Source: Prevotella aurantiaca JCM 15754 (GTDB lineage Bacteria > Bacteroidota > Bacteroidia > Bacteroidales > Bacteroidaceae). Taken from it: a stretch of 59,497 nucleotides of DNA. Under the pieces are notes generated by a model that was not told the origin of the DNA, ran no database searches, and was given only the letters and a program-made list of their open reading frames with translations. Both the position numbers and the translations under genes were made by a program. The stretch covers positions 1-59,497 of the forward strand of contig NZ_BAKF01000015.1 in assembly GCF_000614025.1 (NCBI RefSeq), given 5' to 3'. This document shows, piece after piece, positions 52,838 through 59,497 of the stretch. Within the stretch, counting starts at the first letter, position 1. Each line of letters begins with the position of its first letter.

Positions 52838-54184
52838 ATGGAAAGTATTAAATTAGACATTTCAAAGGCTACCCAGGTGTTAAATCCTGGTACAGTAGAG
52901 GCGTATGCACCACAAGTGGCTGCTGCTCAAGAGGCATTAGAAAAAGGAACTTGCCTTGGTAACGACTTCTTAGGTTGGTTGCATTTACCTACAAGTATTA
53001 CAGATGAGTTTATAACCGAAATAAACAATGTAGCCAATACATTGCGTGCAAAGTGCGACTATGTTGTAGTTGCTGGCATTGGAGGTTCTTATTTAGGCGC
53101 ACGTGCTGTTATTGAGGCTCTCAGTAATAGTTTTGCATGGCTCTTAAAGAATAATGAGAATCCAACAATTCTCTATGCAGGAAACAACATCAGTGAAGAT
53201 TATCTATACGAACTCACAGAGTTCTTGAAAGATAAACGTTTTGGTGTCATCAATATATCAAAGTCAGGAACAACCACAGAGACAGCTCTCGCTTTCCGTT
53301 TATTGAAAAAACAATGCGAAAATCAACGTGGAAAAGAAGACGCAAAAGATGTTATCGTTGCTATTACTGACGCAGTAAAAGGTGCAGCACGTACTGCAGC
53401 AACACGCGAAGGATATAAAACTTTTGTTATTCCTGATAATGTTGGCGGTCGTTTCTCTGTGCTTACACCAGTTGGCTTGTTGCCTATAGCAGTAGCAGGC
53501 TTCGATATTCAGCAGCTTGTGAAGGGTGCACAAGATATGGAAAATGCTATTGGCGTAGATGTTCCGTTTGGTCAGAACATTGCAGCACGCTATGCAGCCG
53601 TTCGTCAGGCACTCTATTCTGAAGGTGGAAAGAAAATAGAGATAATGGCTAACTTCCAACCTAAACTACACTTCTTGGCTGAATGGTGGAAACAACTCTA
53701 CGGAGAAAGCGAAGGAAAGAACCAAAGAGGTATATTCCCAGCTGCTTGCGACTTTACCACCGACTTGCATTCTATGGGACAATGGATACAGGAAGGCGAA
53801 CGTTCTATATTTGAAACAGTACTCTCTATTGAGGAGCCTAACAAGAAGTTGTTATTCCCACACGATGAAGAAAACCTTGATGGGCTTAATTTCCTTGAGG
53901 GTAAACGTGTAGACGAAGTAAACAAAATGGCGGAGTTAGGTACACGCCTTGCACACGTTGATGGCGGTGTTCCAAACATTCGTATTAGTATTCCAAAGCT
54001 GAACGAGTATTATATAGGACAGCTTATTTACTTCTTTGAGAAGGCTTGCGGTATCAGCGGATTGGTACAACAAGTTAATCCATTCAACCAACCTGGTGTA
54101 GAAGCATACAAAAAGAATATGTTTGCCTTACTTGATAAACCTGGTTACGAGGAAGAAAGTAAAGCTATCAGACAAAGATTATAG
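52838..54184 (+). CDS. pgi: Glucose-6-phosphate isomerase
   Basis: 448 aa, the shorter bacterial type. SIS-domain motifs: [33 protein letters not shown], and [16 protein letters not shown]. The catalytic Glu region is in [16 protein letters not shown]. It interconverts glucose- and fructose-6-phosphate. It follows gpsA by 7 bp and ends at a clear terminator. Confidence 0.96.
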   Translation: MESIKLDISKATQVLNPGTVEAYAPQVAAAQEALEKGTCLGNDFLGWLHLPTSITDEFITEINNVANTLRAKCDYVVVAGIGGSYLGARAVIEALSNSFAWLLKNNENPTILYAGNNISEDYLYELTEFLKDKRFGVINISKSGTTTETALAFRLLKKQCENQRGKEDAKDVIVAITDAVKGAARTAATREGYKTFVIPDNVGGRFSVLTPVGLLPIAVAGFDIQQLVKGAQDMENAIGVDVPFGQNIAARYAAVRQALYSEGGKKIEIMANFQPKLHFLAEWWKQLYGESEGKNQRGIFPAACDFTTDLHSMGQWIQEGERSIFETVLSIEEPNKKLLFPHDEENLDGLNFLEGKRVDEVNKMAELGTRLAHVDGGVPNIRISIPKLNEYYIGQLIYFFEKACGISGLVQQVNPFNQPGVEAYKKNMFALLDKPGYEEESKAIRQRL

Positions 54185-54193
54185 ACTTACAAG

Positions 54194-54231
54194 AAGCCCA
54201 ACCCCTTATTTTAATAGGTTGGGCTTTTTAG
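54194..54231 (+). terminator. Intrinsic terminator after pgi
   Basis: AAGCCCAACC pairs with GGTTGGGCTT; TTTTAGTTTT follows. Confidence 0.85.
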
Positions 54232-54245
54232 TTTTACAAATAACA

Positions 54246-54977
54246 ATGTTTCAGCAAGCAATCGCAGAATACAACAAACAGGCAGAACAGCCCTTTGCAC
54301 CGAAGGTTGTTCTTTTTGATATGGACGGTGTATTATATGATTCTATGCCCAATCATGCAAAAGCTTGGCAAAGAGCAATGACCGAATTTGGAATTGTTTT
54401 TACTGCTGAAGATGCATACGCAACGGAGGGAGCAAGAGGTGTGGATACGGTACGAAAGTATGCAAAAAACCAGTTAGGAAAGGAATTAACAGAAGATGAA
54501 GCAGCTGAAATGTACCAACTAAAAGCACATTATTTTCACGAAATGCCAACCACCAATATCTTTGATGGTGTGAAGGATTTAATGCTGAAAATACAGAATA
54601 GTGGCTTAAAAATAGGTATTGTAACAGGAAGCGGACAACGTCAGCTTATCAATCGCTTGCTTTCAGACTTCAAAGATTTTATCGACGAAACACAAGTTAC
54701 CACTGCTTTCGACGTAAAATGTGGCAAACCAAATCCTGATCCTTACCTTATGGGCTTGCAAAAAGCTGGTAATTTTGCACCGCACGAAGGCATTGTCGTT
54801 GAAAATGCGCCATTAGGAGTACGTGCAGGCGTAACTGCAGGGTGCTTCACTGTTGCTATAAACACTGGTCCTCTTCCCGATTCAATACTTCTCAATGAGG
54901 GTGCAAACATACTTTTCGACACTATTCGCGATTTTTCTAATAACTGGGAACAACTCATAAATTGTTGCAACCTATAA
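54246..54977 (+). CDS. HAD-superfamily hydrolase, beta-phosphoglucomutase-like
   Basis: 243 aa from the ATG at 54246, just after the pgi terminator. The HAD motif I is LFDMDGVLYDSM near residue 26, motif II VTGSGQ near 128, motif III KCGKPNPDPYL near 160, and motif IV region VVENAPLGV near 184. An alpha-helical cap sits after motif I, as in phosphatases/phosphoglucomutases of the subgroup. The substrate is likely a small sugar phosphate; not resolvable. No promoter box seen. Confidence 0.9.
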   Translation: MFQQAIAEYNKQAEQPFAPKVVLFDMDGVLYDSMPNHAKAWQRAMTEFGIVFTAEDAYATEGARGVDTVRKYAKNQLGKELTEDEAAEMYQLKAHYFHEMPTTNIFDGVKDLMLKIQNSGLKIGIVTGSGQRQLINRLLSDFKDFIDETQVTTAFDVKCGKPNPDPYLMGLQKAGNFAPHEGIVVENAPLGVRAGVTAGCFTVAINTGPLPDSILLNEGANILFDTIRDFSNNWEQLINCCNL

Positions 54978-55145
54978 ATAAGGTAGATTCTAAATTTGCT
55001 CTATAGTGGTAAACCTTCCACAACATTAAGCTTTCCCTTATAGCTTGAGCAGGTTGCAGCAATAAAAATAATTATACAAATATTGCCTTAATCATTGCGC
55101 AAACTATCTTATTTGTGCACGTTTTGCAGGTTTTTGTGCATTAAA

Positions 55146-55177
55146 TTTGTGTGATTTATAAAAAAAACGTACTTTTG
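55146..55177 (+). promoter_or_regulatory. Full promoter for the etfBA-acd operon
   Basis: TTTG at 55146-55149 and TACTTTTG at 55170-55177, spaced 20 bp; 51 bp before etfB. Confidence 0.75.
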
Positions 55178-55228
55178 CTACACTAATTTTAATTAAGCAA
55201 CAAGTATCTAAACAACACATTATATAAT

Positions 55229-56098
55229 ATGAGTTTGAAAATTGTTGTACTTGCAAAGCAGGTACCTGACACACGAAATGTAGGTAAAGATGCCATGACA
55301 GCAGAAGGAACGGTAAATCGTGCCGCATTGCCCGCTATCTTTAATCCTGAAGACTTGAATGCACTTGAACAAGCATTACGATTAAAAGAACAATATCCTG
55401 GTTCTACAGTGGGTATACTTACAATGGGGCCTCCTCGTGCTGGTGAAATAATCCGACAAGGTTTATATCGTGGTGCAGACACTGGTTGGCTATTAACCGA
55501 CCGTAAATTTGCTGGTGCCGACACACTTGCAACTTCTTACGCCTTGGCTACTGCCATACAAAAGATTGGCGATGTAGACCTAATTATTGGCGGACGCCAA
55601 GCAATTGACGGAGATACAGCACAAGTTGGACCACAAGTAGCACAGAAATTAGGACTCAATCAGGTTACTTATGCCGAAGAAATACTGAAGGTCGAAGATG
55701 GCAAAGCCACAATACGCCGCATGATTGATGGAGGTGTTGAAACTGTTGAAGCGCCATTACCAGTAGTTATCACTGTGAATGGAACTGCAGCACCAGCTCG
55801 TCCATGCAATGCCAAACTTGTAATGAAGTACAAATATGCAACCTGTCCGATGGAACGTACAGGGAAAGAACCTTGGGCAGAACTTTTCGAACAGCGTCCT
55901 TACCTTACATTAAATCAATGGTCGGTAGCTGATGTTGATGGAGATGAAGAACAATGTGGTCTTTCTGGTTCACCAACAAAGGTAAAAACTGTACAAAACA
56001 TTGTTTTCCAAGCAAAAGAAAGTAAAACTATCACTGGGTCTGACGAAGACATTGATAGCTTAATTAAAGAATTGTTGGACGAGAAAATAATAGGATAG
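55229..56098 (+). CDS. etfB: Electron-transfer flavoprotein beta subunit
   Basis: 289 aa. The family start KIVVLAKQVPDTRNVGKDAM, the LNALEQALRLKEQYPG segment and the ETF-beta GGRQAIDGDTAQVGPQVAQKLG motif are intact. With EtfA it shuttles electrons from acyl-CoA dehydrogenases. 8 bp before etfA. Confidence 0.95.
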   Translation: MSLKIVVLAKQVPDTRNVGKDAMTAEGTVNRAALPAIFNPEDLNALEQALRLKEQYPGSTVGILTMGPPRAGEIIRQGLYRGADTGWLLTDRKFAGADTLATSYALATAIQKIGDVDLIIGGRQAIDGDTAQVGPQVAQKLGLNQVTYAEEILKVEDGKATIRRMIDGGVETVEAPLPVVITVNGTAAPARPCNAKLVMKYKYATCPMERTGKEPWAELFEQRPYLTLNQWSVADVDGDEEQCGLSGSPTKVKTVQNIVFQAKESKTITGSDEDIDSLIKELLDEKIIG

Positions 56099-56106
56099 GA
56101 TAAGCT

Positions 56107-57129
56107 ATGAATAACGTATTTGTATATTGTGAAATAGAGCAAACAACGGTACAGGAAGTATCACAGGAATTGCTCACAAAAGGACGTAAACTCGCCAACC
56201 AATTAGGCGTAGAACTCCACGCCATTGTGGCTGGAACCGATATAAAAGGTAAGGTAGAAGACCAAATTTTACCTTACGGAGTTGATAAACTATTTGTTTT
56301 CGATGGTAAAGGTTTATTCCCTTACACATCAGCACCCCATACTGACATACTCGTAAACTTATTTAAAGAGGAGCAACCACAAATTGCGCTCATGGGAGCT
56401 ACTGTTATTGGTCGCGACTTAGGTCCTCGTGTTTCATCGTCTTTAACTTCTGGTCTGACTGCTGATTGTACACAACTTGAAATCGGTGAATATGATGACA
56501 AGAAAGCTGGAAAGCACTACGACAACATCTTGTACCAAATTCGCCCTGCCTTTGGTGGCAATATTGTAGCTACTATCGTAAATCCTGATCATCGTCCACA
56601 AATGGCTACTGTTCGCTCTGGTGTAATGCAGAAAGCTATTTATGAAGGAACTGCAAAACAAGAAGTGGTTTATCCTGAAGTAAGTAAGTATGTTGATGAA
56701 GCAGCATATGCTGTTAAGGTGATTGAACGCCATGTTGAAGCAGCACAAAATAACTTAAAAGGCGCTCCTATTGTTGTCGCTGGAGGTTATGGTGTAGGTT
56801 CAAAAGAAAACTTTGAAACACTTTTCCAACTTGCCGATGTATTACATGCAGAAGTAGGTGCATCGCGCGCAGCTGTAGATGCTGGATGGATTCCAACCGA
56901 CCGACAAGTAGGACAAACTGGTGTTACAGTTCACCCTAAAGTATATATTGCCTGTGGTATTTCAGGACAAATTCAGCACATTGCTGGTATGCAGGATTCG
57001 GGAATCATTATTTCAATCAATAACGACCCAGATGCTCCAATCAACCAAATTGCCGATTATGTTATCAAGGGAGACGTGGGAGAAGTGCTGCCTAAAATGA
57101 TTAAGTATTACAAGCAAAACAGTAAGTAA
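56107..57129 (+). CDS. etfA: Electron-transfer flavoprotein alpha subunit
   Basis: 340 aa. The FAD-binding C-terminal domain has GASRAAVDAGWIPTDRQVGQTG, then VHPKVYIACGISGQIQHIAG and IISINNDPDAPI. The N-terminal half carries the ATVIGRDLGPRVSSSLTSGLTADC region. Partner of etfB; 19 bp upstream of the acyl-CoA dehydrogenase gene. Confidence 0.95.
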   Translation: MNNVFVYCEIEQTTVQEVSQELLTKGRKLANQLGVELHAIVAGTDIKGKVEDQILPYGVDKLFVFDGKGLFPYTSAPHTDILVNLFKEEQPQIALMGATVIGRDLGPRVSSSLTSGLTADCTQLEIGEYDDKKAGKHYDNILYQIRPAFGGNIVATIVNPDHRPQMATVRSGVMQKAIYEGTAKQEVVYPEVSKYVDEAAYAVKVIERHVEAAQNNLKGAPIVVAGGYGVGSKENFETLFQLADVLHAEVGASRAAVDAGWIPTDRQVGQTGVTVHPKVYIACGISGQIQHIAGMQDSGIIISINNDPDAPINQIADYVIKGDVGEVLPKMIKYYKQNSK

Positions 57130-57148
57130 CGGAAGAGGAGAAACAAAA

Positions 57149-58870
57149 ATGGCAAATTATTATACAGACCAACCAGAGATTGCGTTCCACTTGGAACACC
57201 CTCTCATGAAGCGAATTGTTGAGCTGAAAGAACGCAATTACGCTGACAAAGATAAATTCGAAGAGGCTCCTGTAAATTATGAGGATGCAATAGAAAACTA
57301 TAAGCGCATTCTCGATATTGCGGGCGATGTAGCTGCAAATATTATCGAACCTAACTCTGAATCGGTAGATTTGGAAGGTCCACACCTCATCGATAATCGT
57401 ATGCATTATGCAAGCAAAACTTACGAGAATTTAGATGCTACTCGCAAAGCTGGTCTTTGGGGTGTTAGTATGCCTCGTCAATATGGTGGTTTAAACCTAC
57501 CTAACGTGGTATTCTCTATGCTTTCAGAGATGATTTCGTCTGCCGATGGTGGTTTCCAAAACATTTGGTCGTTACAGTCGTGCATCGACACACTTTACGA
57601 ATTTGGAAACGACGAACAACGTGCAAAGTATATTCCTCGTATTTGCAACGGCGAAACGATGTCGATGGACTTAACTGAGCCTGATGCTGGTTCCGATTTG
57701 CAACGTGTAATGCTAAAAGCTACTTTCGATGAGAAAGAAAATTGTTGGCGTCTGAATGGTGTTAAGCGTTTTATTACCAATGGCGACTCTGATATTCACT
57801 TGGTTCTTGCTCGTTCTGAAGAAGGTACACACGATGGTCGCGGACTTTCTATGTTTATCTACGACAAACGCGATGGTGGTGTAGACGTGCGCCATATTGA
57901 ACATAAGCTCGGTATTCATGGCTCGCCTACCTGCGAATTGGTTTATAAAAATGCGAAAGCAGAACTTTGTGGCAATACACGCATGGGACTTATCAAATAT
58001 GTAATGGCACTCATGAATGGCGCTCGTCTTGGAATTGCAGCGCAGAGTGTAGGTCTTTCAAGCGAAGCCTATAAAGAAGGTTTGAATTACGCAAAGGAAC
58101 GTGCGCAGTTTGGAAAGAAAATTATTACTTTCCCTGCTGTCTACGATATGCTTTCTCGTATGAAGGCAAAGTTAGATGCTGGTCGTTCGCTTCTTTATCA
58201 AACTGCACGCTATGTAGATATTTACAAAGCGTTGGAAGATATTGCACGCGACCAAAAACTAACTGCTGAGGAACGCCAAGAAATGAAACAATATACTCGT
58301 CTTGCCGATGCATTTACACCATTGGCAAAGGGTATTAACTCCGAATATGCTAACCAAAACGCTTACGATTCTATTTCTATCCACGGTGGTTCTGGTTTCA
58401 TTATGGAATATAAGTGTCAGCGTCTTTACCGCGATGCACGTATCTTCTCTATTTACGAAGGTACAACACAATTGCAAGTTGTGGCAGCGATACGCTATAT
58501 TACCAACGGAACATACCTCAGCATAATGAAAGAAATGTTGGAAAACGAGGTATGCGACTGCATGAAGGACTTAAAAACTCGTGTAGCAAACCTTATTGCA
58601 CAATACGAAGAAGCATTGGAAAAGGTAAAAGCAAGCGAATGTCAAGACACGATAGATTTCCTTGCACGCCGTTTATACAACATGACTGCTGGTATTATAG
58701 AGTCGTTGCTCCTCATTGAAGATGCAAGTAAGGCTCCAGAGTTATTCAAAAAGTCTGCACATGTATTTGTTCGCATGACAGAAGAAGAAGTTGCTGGTAG
58801 CGTTGCTTATATCAAAGCATTCGACAGCAAGGAACTCGAACACTTCAAAGCTGTAGAAACTATGGAATAA
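57149..58870 (+). CDS. Acyl-CoA dehydrogenase family protein, long form
   Basis: 573 aa. The FAD/substrate middle domain has MSMDLTEPDAGSDLQRV, the C-terminal helical domain begins near ARLGIAAQSVGLSSEAY, and the catalytic Glu is in IYEGTTQLQVVA. A further helical extension of about 120 residues follows, as in several Bacteroidetes copies. Together with EtfBA it could oxidise, or run in the reducing direction on, short-chain acyl-CoA; the direction cannot be read. Confidence 0.93.
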   Translation: MANYYTDQPEIAFHLEHPLMKRIVELKERNYADKDKFEEAPVNYEDAIENYKRILDIAGDVAANIIEPNSESVDLEGPHLIDNRMHYASKTYENLDATRKAGLWGVSMPRQYGGLNLPNVVFSMLSEMISSADGGFQNIWSLQSCIDTLYEFGNDEQRAKYIPRICNGETMSMDLTEPDAGSDLQRVMLKATFDEKENCWRLNGVKRFITNGDSDIHLVLARSEEGTHDGRGLSMFIYDKRDGGVDVRHIEHKLGIHGSPTCELVYKNAKAELCGNTRMGLIKYVMALMNGARLGIAAQSVGLSSEAYKEGLNYAKERAQFGKKIITFPAVYDMLSRMKAKLDAGRSLLYQTARYVDIYKALEDIARDQKLTAEERQEMKQYTRLADAFTPLAKGINSEYANQNAYDSISIHGGSGFIMEYKCQRLYRDARIFSIYEGTTQLQVVAAIRYITNGTYLSIMKEMLENEVCDCMKDLKTRVANLIAQYEEALEKVKASECQDTIDFLARRLYNMTAGIIESLLLIEDASKAPELFKKSAHVFVRMTEEEVAGSVAYIKAFDSKELEHFKAVETME

Positions 58871-58907
58871 AAACAGATAGTTTCCTAAAAGGCGGGTTCT
58901 AAAAATT

Positions 58908-58915
58908 TATCTTTG
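58908..58915 (+). promoter_or_regulatory. Isolated -7 box after the acyl-CoA dehydrogenase gene
   Basis: TATCTTTG in the plus direction with no large gene behind it; only the tiny frame at 59002-59079 and the terminator at 59105 follow. Confidence 0.45.
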
Positions 58916-59001
58916 CAGTTTTTTACCTTCCAGTCGAACAGGTTTTTCTTCAATCTTAAAGGAATATAGCAAAACTATACAACCGGAGAAATGAGAAAAA
59001 G

Positions 59002-59079
59002 ATGCCAACAAGAAGTAAAAACAATCCCAAAGAGCAAAATCAACTTCTAATAAAGTCATTCACGACAATAAAGTTTTAG
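59002..59079 (+). CDS. Possible 25-aa open reading frame or untranslated short transcript
   Basis: ATG at 59002 gives MPTRSKNNPKEQNQLLIKSF TTIKF and a stop. An earlier ATG at 58991 is in a neighbouring frame. It lies between a -7 box (58908) and a strong terminator (59105-59139), so a transcript of about 220 nt is plausible. It could be a small protein or a noncoding RNA; not recognised as a known RNA class. Confidence 0.25.
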   Translation: MPTRSKNNPKEQNQLLIKSFTTIKF

Positions 59080-59104
59080 AACACACCTTGAATAAAAATA
59101 AAAT

Positions 59105-59139
59105 TAAAGCAACTAAGCATCACCGCTTAGTTGCTTTTT
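59105..59139 (+). terminator. Intrinsic terminator
   Basis: AAAGCAACTAAGC pairs with GCTTAGTTGCTTT; TTTTTCG follows. Confidence 0.85.
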
Positions 59140-59279
59140 TCGTTTCCATCGTTTCAACCCATTCAACTATACCGCCACTAAGAAAAAGCGAGCTAAAAAG
59201 CACCACAAAAACGCATTCCTCTCCCCTATTCCATCGATTGATTCCAACATAAAAACAAGCTGTAATAATGACGCAGAAA

Positions 59280-59367
59280 ATTTATAATTAAAAAATAAAA
59301 ATTTATAATAAAAAAACGATGAGATTATTATTATAAATTCAAGGGATTATTATTATAAAATAAAAAC
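59280..59367. repeat. AT-rich 22-bp-period array
   Basis: ATTATTATTATAA begins at 59324 and again at 59346, exactly 22 bp apart; degenerate units precede at about 59302 and 59280. AACGATG and GATTATTATTATAAATTC link it to the arrays at 14947 and 32647. Confidence 0.65.
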
Positions 59368-59401
59368 GTAACTACAAAGCAAAAACTGTAGTTACGTTTT
59401 T
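59363..59401. terminator. Hairpin, probable bidirectional terminator
   Basis: AAAACGTAACTACA pairs with TGTAGTTACGTTTT; A-rich before and T-rich after. Confidence 0.75.
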
Positions 59402-59469
59402 ATTGGGATATAACAACTCTTTTCTATCAATATCTATAAAGTTGTTAAAGTCATTGTTTCTTTTCTAAT

Positions 59470-59487
59470 TAGTCCTCCCTTAAAAAC
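59470..59487. repeat. Right copy of the 18-bp inverted repeat
   Basis: Exact reverse complement of 24-41. Both sit within 45 bp of the window ends. Confidence 0.6.
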
Positions 59488-59497
59488 CTAATATTAT

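Noticed and set aside
54123..54245. Extended N-terminus of the HAD hydrolase
   Set aside because: It would overlap the end of pgi and the terminator stem; the ATG at 54246 is more plausible.
1..59497. tRNA or rRNA genes
   Set aside because: No cloverleaf with a T-loop GTTCRA motif or rRNA core sequence was recognised on either strand.

Overview
The window is chromosomal DNA of a Prevotella-like member of the Bacteroidales. The evidence is AT-rich intergenic DNA, almost no Shine-Dalgarno sequences, many Bacteroidetes-type promoters (a TAnnTTTG -7 box, sometimes with a TTTG -33 box 19-20 bp upstream), Bacteroidetes-style LptD, NusB and YbbR proteins, many short lipoproteins, and an M6 protease ending in a type IX secretion-like tail. 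I see no rRNA, tRNA, phage, insertion sequence or CRISPR array.

Layout. 1-7.1 kb: zinc-ribbon coiled-coil protein and Nif3-like protein (minus), then peptidase T (frameshifted), a CPA2-type antiporter (frameshifted) and a Ca/Na antiporter. 7.3-13.4 kb (minus): lptD, an HD hydrolase, a helical protein, and a carboxyltransferase subunit without its biotin-lysine motif. 13.9-21.7 kb: YtxH-like protein, small lipoprotein, AspT/YidE-like transporter, zinc-ribbon membrane protein, TerB-DnaJ protein, TlpA-like thioredoxin, then a queuosine pair (yhhQ-queF) behind a probable preQ1-I riboswitch, and hsp20. 22.3-26.0 kb (minus): nusB-yajC-ybbR-coaE-DUF5606. 26.1-31.5 kb (plus): rplY-pth-hslR-purN-PH-like protein-dacB-mscS. 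31.5-35.6 kb (minus): a tandemly duplicated lipoprotein locus with three large paralogues, one intact small partner, one decayed small partner, and a near-copied terminator. 36-40.2 kb (plus): stand-alone AICAR transformylase, a small basic protein, a frameshifted lipoprotein, aroB. 40.2-46.4 kb (minus): menaquinone operon thioesterase-menF-menD-menB-menC-menE. 46.5-49.4 kb (minus): M6 protease, Nim-like flavoprotein, a damaged small membrane-protein gene. 50-58.9 kb (plus): lysS-gpsA-pgi, a HAD phosphatase, and etfB-etfA-acyl-CoA dehydrogenase.

Three themes stand out. First, at least eight intergenic regions hold arrays of short degenerate repeats with a period of 22 bp (one is looser). The sequence differs between arrays, but the spacing is kept; this is the best candidate here for something undescribed. 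Second, five recognisable or lipobox-bearing genes and three less certain small ones are broken by what looks like one missing base in a mononucleotide run, always in the same direction. That suggests homopolymer under-calling in the assembly more than true decay. Third, the queuosine transporter leader folds by eye into a preQ1-I pseudoknot ending next to the start codon.

All homologies are from reading motifs by eye; no searches or folding programs were run.
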